This document shows positions 49,801 through 58,428 of a stretch of DNA of 64,000 bases, piece by piece (position 1 is the stretch's first letter; the number at the start of each line of letters is the position of its first letter). Under the pieces are notes generated by a model. That model was not told the origin of the DNA. It was given only the letters and a program-made list of their open reading frames with translations, and did no database searches. A program made the position numbers and the translations under genes. Location of the stretch: assembly GCA_034008185.1 (NCBI GenBank), contig CM067081.1, positions 187,013,510 to 187,077,509 of the forward strand, given 5' to 3'. Origin of the DNA: Gorsachius magnificus. Its lineage: Eukaryota > Chordata > Aves > Pelecaniformes > Ardeidae.

Positions 49801-49914
49801 GGTGTCTACTAGAGCTCTATACTTCTGTGGGTCTGACGTGCCAGGCCATCGAATCCACACAGTCCAGTAGACCCGGTTGTCCCTTTCCTCCACCTGGCTG
49901 GAGGCAGGGCCCCT
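49801..49914 (-). pseudogene. pro: pro, N-terminal part, in frame with gag after an amber codon, broken at the active site
   Basis: Directly after the gag TAG the same frame stays open for 38 codons. It contains VYWTVWIRWPG and then RALVDT, the start of the D-T/S-G catalytic triplet of a retroviral aspartic protease (Asp codon at 49,806-49,804). At about 49,800, immediately after the Thr codon, the frame is lost by one base, and the remainder of the protease lies in the frame of the next entry (from 49,783). No ATG precedes this segment, so it could only be made as an extension of Gag past the amber codon. The protease is inactive as it stands. Confidence 0.85.
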
Positions 49915-50984
49915 CTAATTCTGATCACTGTTGCTCATGGTTTGTGTGTATGAGTCAGAAGTTCCTTCATCACAATCAGAATTAAGATCAGCTCTTCTAT
50001 TCTGTCTGAAAAAATGACGATCTACCCCGTCTTTGGAAATTGGAGCAACAAGTTTCTTGGAAGAGCCCCCTTTTGTGCTTGTTTTCCTTTGCAACTCGCG
50101 TACTCGTGCCTCTAGGGTTGAGGTAGGTTTTCCATCCCATTTCCTCATGTCCTCTCCATGGTCACGCAGGTAAAACCATAGAGTGCCCCGTGGTGTGTAC
50201 CCTCGATATTCTTTTCCTTGAGCAGAAGGGCGCTTACTTCTAATGGCTGAGATACTGGTCTGTACAGGAGAGGTGTAGGGTATACGCTTTTCGAGTCGTT
50301 CAACCTTTTGGGACAGTTTCTCCACAGCAGAGACGAGGGAAGAAGAGATACTTTCTTCGTATTCCCGGAGCTGGCTAGCCATTTCATCCACTGTTGGTCC
50401 CCGTCCAGCTTCCCAGTTCATTATTGCCCATGTGTTGGCATATGATGTTGGTGCGCTCCGTAACAACTTCCGCCACATGGGTCGTGTGCACTGGACACTA
50501 TCTGGATCTTTAGGCAACTGGTCATTGTCCAGGTCACTATAAATCACTTCCAGGACAGCCAATTCCCTCAGGTACTGGATGCCTTTCTCCACGGTGGTCC
50601 ATTTGCCTGGGCGATGTATGACATCTTCCTTGAAGGGATATCTTTCCTTCATGGCTGACAGTAGTCGCCTCCAGAGGCTGAGGACTTGTGTCCCTTTTCC
50701 AATCGCTTTGTCAATGCCACCTTCCCTAGAAAGGGATCCCAGCTGTTTGGCTTCCTTACCCTCCAGTTCCAGGCTACTGGCCCCATTATCCCAGCATCGG
50801 AGCAACCAGGTGACAAGATGCTCTCCTGCACGACGGCTGAAATCTTTTCTCATATCTCGCAGCTCACCCAAGGATAGAGACCGTGTCGTTTCTGTCTCAT
50901 TTATGAGCTCTTCCTCTTCCTCCTCCTTTTGTGATGGCCCTGATTCATCCTCCTTTCTAAACGAGTTGACTTTCGCTTCCAAGA
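49915..50984 (-). pseudogene. gag: gag core: coiled-coil, charged C-terminus, no zinc knuckle
   Basis: This is a 355-codon open frame. Its first codon (50,982) is TTG, so it is a continuation frame and not a start. It begins with an acidic cluster (KEEEEEELINE), followed by RDMRKDFSRRAGEHLVTWLL and WDNGASSLEL. Then come a Trp-containing helical part (VQCTRPMWRKLLRSAPTSYA, WAIMNWEAG), a heptad-like segment LVSAVEKLSQKVERLEKRI and a basic tail GTLWFYLRDHGEDMRKWDGK with RVRELQRK. I see no CCHC zinc knuckle. Position between PBS and pro makes it Gag. Sequence identity of the capsid domain is not demonstrated. It ends in TAG (49,917-49,915) with the protease continuing in the same frame. Confidence 0.8.
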
Positions 50985-51446
50985 TTTCTTCTTGTGTATA
51001 GGGGCAACTGATACCGGCACAGGTTCGCTCCCTGCTTCAGCTGCAATGCCTGTTGCTGGGGTTTGAGTAGCTGCAGTGCAGGTTGCAGGGGTTGGAGTAG
51101 CAGCGGTGCCTGTGGCTACGGCTGGAGGAGCTACAGTGGGTGTCACTGGGGTTGGAGTAGCTGCAGTGCCTACGTCCACAGCTGGAGTAGTTACAGCGGG
51201 TGTTGCAGGGGCTGGAGTACCAGCAGTGCCTGTGCCCACAGCTGGAATAGCTACAGTGGGTGTCACAGGGGTTGAAGTAGCTGCAGTGCCTGTGTCTGCA
51301 GTTGGAGGAGTTACAGTGGGTGTTACTGAGGCTGGAGTAGCAGCAGTGCCTGTGCCCACAGCTGGAGTAGCTACAGTGGGTGTCGCAGGGGTTGGAGTAG
51401 CTGCAGTGCCTGTGTCTGCAGTTGGAGGAGCTACAGTGGGTGTCAC
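50901..51446 (-). pseudogene. gag: gag region, Pro/Thr/Ala-rich tandem-repeat segment
   Basis: This is a 181-codon open frame starting at a GTG (51,446), so it is again a continuation frame. Residues 1-130 are about six and a half copies of a 20-residue unit of the form TPTVAPPTADTGTAATPTPA. Then comes a PVPVSVAPIH linker and a basic end (KKKSWKRKSTRLERR) that runs over the beginning of the next frame by about 80 bp before stopping at 50,901. Comparison with the downstream frame suggests a one-base frame change near 50,985-51,000. The segment would be disordered and possibly O-glycosylated or a spacer. No late-domain PTAP or PPxY is obvious. Confidence 0.8.
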
Positions 51447-51450
51447 TGAG
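51061..51450 (-). repeat. 60-bp tandem repeat within gag (two 30-bp half units)
   Basis: The unit repeats every 60 bp about 6.5 times. On the plus strand one half unit resembles 'gctggagtagctacagtggg' and the other 'gttggagtagctgcagtgcc'. Each 30-bp half encodes 10 residues. The last (rightmost) unit at about 51,445-51,455 lacks one base relative to its siblings, which breaks the reading frame. Confidence 0.95.
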
Positions 51451-51958
51451 TTGGAGTAGCTGCAGGGCCTGCTGCAGGAATCAGTCTTTGGATGGTATAT
51501 AATTTACGTAGGAGTCTAACCCTGAGTAAAAGCTGAACTATATTCAGGAGACCTAGCAATAGGGCCATGCTAGTTGGAACATCCCAAGGATATTCAACAT
51601 TCTCAAGAACTGTTGTAATTAGCTCAGAGAAAAAGGGGAAGATGGAGTAAGGTGACTCCCCCACAGGCTGGCTCTCCGAGGATAAAAAGTAAAATGTATA
51701 ATTATTCATAATTCCCAATAGATGGTTCCCAAAATACAGAGGTGACAGCAATACTGAGTACAAATATGAGCTTAATCTGATGATCAATAGTTTTATCATA
51801 GCATAAGCCAGTATTACACAGTACAGCAGAACAGTAGCTTTAATCCACTTGCGAAAAGTGACAACCAGCAGCACAGGGAGTGCATACAGCAGGTAAGGTG
51901 ATATATAAAAGAACTCCATGAACAAGGACAGCAACTCTGAGAGCAAATAAAACAACAT
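51443..51958 (-). pseudogene. gag-position N-terminal segment with several hydrophobic membrane-like helices
   Basis: This 171-codon frame has a true ATG (51,958-51,956) and is the first ORF after the PBS, about 90 nt downstream. Very hydrophobic stretches occur at about 16-34 (FFYISPYLLYALPVLLVVT), 40-60 (KATVLLYCVILAYAMIKLLII) and 62-82 (LSSYLYSVLLSPLYFGNHLL). Another lies at about 128-147 (TSMALLLGLLNIVQLLLRV), followed by basic RLLRKL. It ends AAGPAATPTQ at the first repeat unit, where a one-base deletion (about 51,449) shifts the frame. Without that break it would run into the Pro/Thr repeat, so it looks like the Gag N-terminus. No myristoylation Gly is at position 2. A multi-pass hydrophobic Gag N-terminus is unusual. 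A separate accessory membrane protein is the alternative. Confidence 0.7.
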
Positions 51959-52049
51959 TGCGATCAGCGACTATTAGACTAATATAACGAATGCTTATCA
52001 CAAATGCGTTTTAAAAATGTTCAGATCTGTCGTTATCTCAACCCTTCGG
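51959..52049 (-). other. Proviral leader between PBS and first ATG
   Basis: About 90 nt of untranslated leader. It is short compared with typical retroviral leaders, leaving little space for a packaging signal. I see no obvious conserved splice donor. Confidence 0.5.
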
Positions 52050-52067
52050 GCCCCACGTTGGGCGCCA
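52050..52067 (-). other. Primer binding site, tRNA-Lys1,2 type
   Basis: The minus strand reads tggcgcccaacgtggggc (18 nt). It begins with the universal TGG and matches the 3' end complement of tRNA-Lys1,2 as known from several retroviruses. It lies 9 nt after the 5' LTR edge, a longer spacer than the usual 0-3 nt. Confidence 0.9.
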
Positions 52068-52076
52068 AAATAGGAC

Positions 52077-52708
52077 TGTCGTGGTTTAACCCGGCTGGCA
52101 ACTCAGCACCACGCAGCCGCTCGCTCACTCCCCCCCCTCCCTCAGTGGGATGGGGGAGAGAATCGGAGAAAAGGGAAAAAAAAAAGTAAGACCCGTGGGT
52201 TGAGATAGAGACAGTTTAATAAGAGAGAAGAATAACAATAATAATAATAATAATAATAATGGTAAGAAAATATACAGAATATATAAAACAAGTGATGCAC
52301 AATGCAATTGCTCACCACTCGCTGACCGATGCCCAGCCCGTCCCGAGCAGCAATCACTCCCCCCGGGCCGCGATCACACAGCCCGAGCTGCGACCACTCT
52401 GCCCGCGACCGACCGACCGACCCGACCGACCCGACCGACCCGACCGACCAACCCCCCCGAGCATGACGTTATATGGTATGGAATAGCTCTTTGGACAGTT
52501 TGGGTCCTAGCTGTGCTGTACTCCCAGCTTGTTATGCACCTGGCCGAGCAGGAGAAGCTCAAAAAGTCCTTGAACAGTCTGAGCACTACTTGGCAACAAC
52601 TAAAAACATCAGCGTGTTATCAACATTCTTCTAGCACTGAATCCAAAGCACAGCACTATGCTAGCTTCTGTGAAGAAAATTAACTCTATCCCAGCCGAAA
52701 CCAGGACA
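52077..52708 (-). repeat. Provirus 5' LTR, 632 bp
   Basis: This copy shows no difference from the left LTR by eye and has the same edges, (AAT)8 run (52,237-52,260), CGAC array and ATTAAA hexamer (52,220-52,215, minus strand). As the upstream LTR in the minus orientation it would drive proviral transcription. A CATATAA-like element (complement near 52,468-52,475) in the U3-like part is a weak TATA candidate. Confidence 0.97.
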
Positions 52709-52713
52709 CCCTA
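52709..52713. repeat. Target-site duplication, right copy (cccta)
   Basis: Identical to the five bases at 45,695-45,699. Confidence 0.88.
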
Positions 52714-54692
52714 GAGGTAAAACATCACAAATTCTCTCATTAACTCTTCAGCGGGTCTAGAGTATTGCTGTAATGATGCTGATGTGTCATTTGTTTGTTA
52801 AGTTTACTGCATGTTTTATTGTGTGTGTATGAGAAACATTGGAAGGCTTACACACAGGAATTAAACTTTGTTGCTGACAGCCTGAATTTGTTTCTACTAG
52901 ACCTAACCTTTTATACTTTTCGTTTGTTAACATCTTGATAGTCTTCTAATAAACAGACTAAAAAAAAAAAAAAATCTTAAAAAGTATTCATGGCTAATCA
53001 CCTCATACTCATTAGATTTTAGTAACACACCTATTTGCTAGCATATAAAATGATAATAAAAGTTAATTTACATGAATCTGCAGTGAGAATTATTTTTAAA
53101 ACCCTGTTAGGAAAAGTGTGCAATAATTTTAATTCCTTTCATTGCTTTCATTATTTAAATTACACATATAAGTGTTTGTTTTTATTGGAAAACTATATTC
53201 CTGCAAACCGAGAATCCAATTTTAAACACTATTTCTCTCTCACTATTTCTCTTTTAAGAAATTCAGCTGGTTTTCCATTTATATTTTCATTTAAGAAATT
53301 CTGTTCTCAATTATTTTGTGCAAAATCTCAGCTTTGAAACAATGTAAATGAGATCAGAATGTGACCCAGTGAAAATGGTTTGCCATCAAAGGATTCACAC
53401 TTCAAGCTGTGTTATGTAGCTTTCCAAAAGTGACATCTGGCCTCTTGGCAGGTTCCTCAGGCAGCTGTGCTGGTGGCTCAGAAATTGCTGATGGGTCTGC
53501 CATATGCAGTACCTGCAGTTTGGCTGCTTCAGGCTTGCTCCAATTCATTGCCCTACTGAATAAAATTTGCTTTGAATTATCTTCTAGCTGAAAGTATTGG
53601 CATACAATTCCTTGGTTTTTTTTAATCAGAGATGTGGTCAGAAAGGAGCGCTCTAACTTCTGGTACATTGGCTTAGCTAGAGAAAACAACTGTGTGATCT
53701 AAGAACATCCCCGTGCTGCCAGCTGTGGTTAAACAGATCTCCAGAACCTGACCAACAGGTCTGTAAAACTCAGCTAGTGCCCTTGACTGTCCAGATGAAT
53801 CTGTTTCTCTGTACAGCCTGTATAGTTCTGGAGTGGCTTGGAATCAGCTAATTCTGTTTCCTCTGAGAGAATTTGGTGTACCTATTCCTCATTGCATGGA
53901 ACTTTGAAAGTGATGAAATGTCAATAACACTGACAGTATTTGTAAACATGGGTTGCATTCAGGGAATATTTGGCCATTTGGTATGTTAATAAGATGAAAA
54001 ATGGGACAAAAGTTCTGAAGACTGACAGGCATGACACCACAAAAAGAGCTTTGTGTTCCTTGACAGGATGTTTTAATCAAACTGTTTTTCTTCTTTGTGT
54101 GTTCATGTGTGCACAGAAACATTATTTAACAGTTGTATTGCTTTAGCACCTAGACACCCATACTTATAATAAGGTATCCATTGTGCTAAACTCTGTACAC
54201 TCACAGAAATTAATAATAACAGCAGTGCCTAGCAACAGTTTGACATATGTTAAGACCCTCTCCCCTCCTGATCCACTTTAAGAACTAGATACCATGCCCA
54301 GATTAGCACAGCAGAGGTGGGGGAAGCAATACACAACTGTTTTGCCAGTGTTCTTAAAGTCAACAGTATAAACTCTGAAATAATCTTTGTATTCATTAAA
54401 TTCTTGAAAGATTTTAATCATTATTATATATTCAGCAGTAAATATTAAACACAAAACCACAGAGAGATATTGCTTTCAAAAATTATTTTAAAGTTAGCAT
54501 ATACTCAGATATGCACTTTTTATAAATATCCCTGAAGCGGAGTAGCTAAGCACACATTATCCAGGAAATAGAAAAAATTAGATCATATATAAAATCTAAG
54601 CTCTGCCAGTCTGAATAAAGATGACAGTACAGGCTATTACAAGTAAGCCATGCAACATGATGCTTCCTGTGCATCCGTTGTGATGGATGGGG
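52714..54692. other. AT-rich non-coding DNA, nothing recognised
   Basis: No supported feature. There is an A-run at 52,962-52,975. A 95-codon minus-strand frame at 53,402-53,689 is free of low complexity but shows no domain and no splice context that I can defend. Confidence 0.5.
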
Positions 54693-54925
54693 TGTGATGG
54701 GTTGATCCTGGCTCGTAGCTAAGCCCCAAACTCAGTCACTCACTCACTCTCCCCTTCTGGGTTGGGGGGAGAATTGGAAGGACAAAAGCAAGAAAACTCA
54801 TCAGTTGCAATAAAGACAGTTTAATAAGTAAAGGGGTAAAAAAGAAAATGAGATACAAAGACAGTCACTCAACACCTCTCACCAGCAGACTGATGCCCAC
54901 CAGGTTTCTGAGCAATGGCTACTTT
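54693..54925 (-). repeat. Partial LTR of the provirus LTR family
   Basis: The left edge 'tgtgatgggttgatcctggc' corresponds to the LTR edge tgtcgtggtttaacccggc. Then come 'cactcactcactctcccctt', 'gacagtttaataag' (polyadenylation block), and 'cagactgatgcccaccagg'. The LTR breaks off at about 54,925, where CR1-derived sequence follows. Only the U5/R side is present. Confidence 0.82.
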
Positions 54926-54944
54926 GGAAACATTAGCACAAATT

Positions 54945-55240
54945 TACAATGGGCAAATCATGCCTTTCCAACCTCATTGCTTTGATTGGATTTGAGGGTT
55001 GAGAAAGGCAGAGGATATTTGACTGTCTTGATTTTAGCAAGGCTTTTGACATGATCTACTTCTATTCTGTAGACACTAAACACCCTTCTGATGGTTTTGG
55101 TGTAATCATTTCAAGAAGTCACAGGTAGATCTACGTCAAGGAAGTGAATGTCACTGGGTTCTACAATCTCTTAACAGAGGTACAATGACTCATAATATTT
55201 TTCACTCCTGTGTATTCATAAGGGTCAATTACAGTGGGCT
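54945..55240 (+). mobile_element. Old CR1 LINE fragment (RT motif A region)
   Basis: The plus strand contains 'gggcaaatcatgcctttcca' (KGKSCLTN block) and 'gattttagcaaggcttttga' (DFSKAFD, RT motif A). These are followed by diverged sequence up to a 'gggtcaattacagtgggctt' remnant. Stops and indels interrupt it and no frame is usable. It lies directly beside the truncated LTR. Confidence 0.8.
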
Positions 55241-55851
55241 TGAGTCCTCCTTTCCGCTCCTGCAGTTGTGCTAGGGAATTATTACCAATAAAATGTTCCT
55301 TTAGAAAATGGCTATGAGATCGCCTATGCCAGGAGTACAGTCAGAGGGGAGAACATGCTGTTTTCCTGAAACTGAGTGTGAGAGGCAGAAGTTTTCTTGT
55401 AGTTTCACTGCTTCAATACACATGCCCATTAGCTTACTAGTCTTGCCAGGAAGGAAGCTGTGCATCAGAGCTTGTTATTTTCCTTCACATACCCAAGCAG
55501 ACCATTTGTCTTACCTTTCACATTTTGTGTAATGTCTTCTGAGTATTTAAATTAACTTTTTCTATCTTCAGTGATGTATTTTCTTTTTACTGATAATGAA
55601 GCTTTTTTTTTAGTACAATACAGGAAAAGAAGAGAAGCTTGATACATGTATCAGTGGGACTATATACCCTGATTGCTTGTGATGACAGGGGAACTGGACC
55701 TAATAACTCTGACAGACCTTGGGAGCATTATGTTCTGTGTTCTTGCTTCCTCAATTCAATGACATATACACTGCTTCCATGCCTAAACCACAGTCTTCCT
55801 TCCTTAAGTCATAGGCAGCCTATAGGACAAAGCTTTCCACTAGATAAGGTA
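55241..55851. other. AT-rich non-coding DNA, nothing recognised
   Basis: No supported feature. Short frames of 74-76 codons only. Confidence 0.5.
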
Positions 55852-56093
55852 TGTATTTGGTCTGGCTGAGATGGAGTTAATTTTCCCCACAGCAGCCCTC
55901 ATATTGCTGTGCTTTGTGTTGGCAGCTAGAAAGGTGTTGATAACACACCGGGGTTTTGGCTGCTGCTGAGCAGTGCTCGCACAGCAGCAAGGCTGTTTCT
56001 CCAATGTTTACCCCTCACCAGCAGGCTTGGGGTGGGCAAGATCTTGGGAGGGGAGATAGGCAGGACAGCTGACCCAAACTGACCAAAGGGATA
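55852..56093 (+). repeat. LTR of the provirus family, first part, interrupted by CR1
   Basis: On the plus strand 'tgtatttggtctggctgaga', 'tggagttaattttcccc', 'ggtgttgataacacacc', 'gctgctgagcagtgctcg', and 'gacccaaactgaccaaaggg' follow the block order of the LTR at 24.39 kb. It is cut at 56,093 by a minus-strand CR1. The next LTR block resumes at 56,703. Confidence 0.88.
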
Positions 56094-56702
56094 TAGAATC
56101 ATAGAATCGTTTAGGTTGGAAAAGACCTTTAAGATCATCAGGTTCAACCATTAACCCAACCATGCCATCCCACCACTAAACCATGTCCCTAAGCACCTCA
56201 TCTACCGGTCTTTTAATTACCTCCAGGGATGGGGACTCAACCACTGCCCTGGGCAGCCCATTCCAATGCTTGACAACACTTTAATTGAAAAAATTTTTCC
56301 TAATGTCTAACCTAAGCCTGCCCTGGCACAACTTCAGACCATTTCCCCTCATCCTATCGCCCGTTACCAGAGAGAAGAGACCAATACCCACCTCACTACA
56401 GCCTCCTTTCAGGCAGTTGTAGAGGGTGATAAGGTCTCCCCTCAGCCTCCTCTTCTCCAGGCTAAACAACCCCAGTTCCCTCAGGCGCTCCTCATAAGAC
56501 TTGTGCTCCAGCCCATTCACCAGCTTTGTTGCTCTCCTCTGGACATGTTCCAGCAACGCAACATCTTTCCTGTAGTGAGGGGCCCAAAACTGAACACAGC
56601 ATTTGAAGTGTGGCCTCACCAGTGCCGAGTACAGGGGCACGATCACTTCCCTACTCCTGCTGGCCGCACTATTCCTGATACAAGCCAGGATGCCATTGGC
56701 CT
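56094..56702 (-). mobile_element. CR1 LINE 3' part inserted in an LTR
   Basis: The left edge is the CR1 3' tail (tagaatcatagaatcg, then 'ggttggaaaagaccttt'). The sequence continues through the 3' UTR and ORF2 C-terminus up to the block encoding [20 protein letters not shown]. The minus-strand frame 56,281-56,736 (151 codons) shows [20 protein letters not shown] and [20 protein letters not shown], then ends with [10 protein letters not shown] at a stop, short of the natural ORF end. It belongs to the same subfamily as the 12.7-, 34.8- and 61.2-kb copies. Confidence 0.93.
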
Positions 56703-56768
56703 TTATATTACATACCATATGACATCTGCTCAGCAATAAAAGCTAAGAGAATGGTTGGAGGGGGGCAT
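56703..56768 (+). repeat. LTR of the provirus family, second part
   Basis: 'ataccatatgacatctgctc' and 'agcaataaaagct' match the LTR block 'caccatatggtgtcatgctcagcaataaag' of the 24.39-kb solo LTR. In that LTR this block directly follows the one interrupted at 56,093. The rest of the LTR is missing. Confidence 0.8.
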
Positions 56769-56882
56769 TGTATGGGGTTGTTGTTACCAAAGTGCAGGAC
56801 CTGGCACTTGGCCTTGTTAAACCTCATACAAATGGCCTCAGCCCTTTGATCCAGCCTGTCCAGATACCTCTGATAGAGCAGC
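56769..56882 (-). mobile_element. CR1 LINE internal fragment
   Basis: On the plus strand 'tgtatggggttgttgttacc', 'gtgcaggacctggcacttgg', and 'gatccagcctgtccagat' are the reverse complement of the ORF2 block between motif C and the QRRAT region (encoding RFNKAKC.VLHFG-type sequence). It could be the continuation of the CR1 at 56,094-56,702 after a deletion of about 150-200 bp, or an independent copy. Confidence 0.85.
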
Positions 56883-58428
56883 TTAGTGGGCAGCTGACAT
56901 CCAGCCAGGGTGAGCCCACCAGAAGGTAATAATATATTTTATTTTTCTATAAAACTCACTATTTTATTTTATGTTATTCAGAGTTAAAATGCAGTTTATG
57001 TTCTGCCAGTAAAATATATCCATTTTAAATATGTGTTGCTAAAATACACACTGTGAATAAACTTTCATATGACCAACTTTCCTGTACACTATTTGCTCTG
57101 ATAACATGCAGCAGTATTCAGCATCTGAATATGTTATGGTTTTATCTAATGATCTGGAAAAATGAGGAGATAATACAGTATTTTCAATTACTTATTAGTA
57201 ATAATAATATTTATTTATGCAAAAATATGACTCTAAATATTTATAGTCATTATTAATACATAGCATATATAAGAGATTTTCCCCCTGTGTTCAGCTGACT
57301 CTTGTCCTGTCAAGGCAATAGGTTTAGGTTTTGGCGGAGCTCTCTTATATAACCTGTCAGGTAATTAGGTATCTAGTCTGAGTAGTCAAAAAAGGTTCAA
57401 TCTGCAGTAACTGGAGAGCAGGATGAGAGGAAGAAAATTCATTGTGAATTAATTTAATTATTTATCATTTTGTATAATGCCTAAGATATATGACAAATAA
57501 AAATATACACCATGTTCTGTTTTATATATTCGGTATCTTACGTTGTACGTAATGTGTATATATAGATGTATATATATGGGCAAGAAGAGACCGTCTGCCC
57601 TCTGGGACACCCTCATGTTAATTCCCTCTCTACAGAAAAGATGTTTTGGCTCCTTAAGGTTACTGTTACGGCCATTGTCTGATGGATTATAGAGAAAGCC
57701 TGTGTACCTAACTTGTACAAGATGAACCTCAACATCAGTTTTCTGTTTATTCACATGCAACACCTGCTTTCTAGGAGGCCTACCTTAAAATATGGAAATT
57801 CATACTTCCGATGCAAATGATTATTTGCTTTGCCCCTAGCCTGGGGCCAACATGGAGGCACAATTGATTGTCTCAGTGCGAAGTATAAGGTATGATGGAT
57901 ATACAGAACCGTTCTTTCTTTAAATGATACATTTCTAGTTTGCAACCAACCTCTCAGAAGCAAACATGTCAGATGGTAATAAATGTAAGTAGCCACTCTG
58001 AACCTGGAGTTTCATTATTTTTAAACTAATCTAGCAATGCCATACTGAGGACCTCTTTTAAGGCAGCTCTTGCAATATAGGATTAATGCAAGTTTTTAAG
58101 ACAGAAGAATTCTTTCTTAGCTAAGACCTTTGCCTTTGTTACTGAGATTTTTTAGTTTTCTTTCCTACCTGAAGAAGACAGCTCCTTGCTGAGGAACAAC
58201 TGTCTATCAACAGAATTATGCTGATTTGAACTGTTCGATGATCCTTCTGGATGCTAGTAAGCATCTATGTTTCAGGAAGGGTTTTCAATCACAGTAAACA
58301 CCTAGCTCTTTGGCCCAGAAGATTATTGCCAATATTAAACAGTTTTCATGGAATTTCATGGACATCAAACATTTTACAAAAAGCACAGGGTTTTTTATTA
58401 TTTGGATGAGTCAGTTGGAGACCTCTTA
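56883..58428. other. AT-rich non-coding DNA, nothing recognised
   Basis: The first 40 bp ('gcagcttagtgggcagctga' onward) are GC-richer and may be another repeat scrap. Otherwise there is no supported feature. A TA-rich patch occurs at about 57,555-57,580. Confidence 0.5.

Larger units (their letters stand above)
45700..52708 (-). mobile_element. Endogenous retrovirus (ERV-L-like), complete 7.0-kb provirus without env, coding region broken
   Basis: The transcription order on the minus strand is 5' LTR (52,708-52,077), PBS, gag-like region, protease, RT, RNase H, integrase, a short non-coding stretch, PPT and 3' LTR (46,331-45,700). The two LTRs have equal length (632 bp) and show no difference that I can see. 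A 5-bp duplication flanks the unit. About 400 bp separate the pol stop from the 3' LTR, so there is no room for env. RT blocks (IDIANAFFSIPL, FAFTWRGIQYTW, LPQG..HSPTICHG) resemble ERV-L/class III RT. This is inference by eye. There are four frame breaks in gag-pro-pol plus an amber codon at the gag end. Confidence 0.95.

Noticed and set aside
51061..51450. Regular 60-bp repeats considered as a CRISPR-like array
   Set aside because: There are no unique spacers between identical repeats. The array is a continuous tandem repeat that encodes protein, in an animal provirus.
51076..51459. Plus-strand 127-codon Val/Gly/Ala-rich repeat frame, antisense to the gag repeat
   Set aside because: It is the mirror of the 60-bp coding minisatellite. 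The repeat unit length is a multiple of three, so all frames tend to stay open. No start context or independent support.
52050..52067. tRNA-like sequence near the LTR as a tRNA gene
   Set aside because: Only the 18-nt primer-binding complement is present, with no cloverleaf around it.
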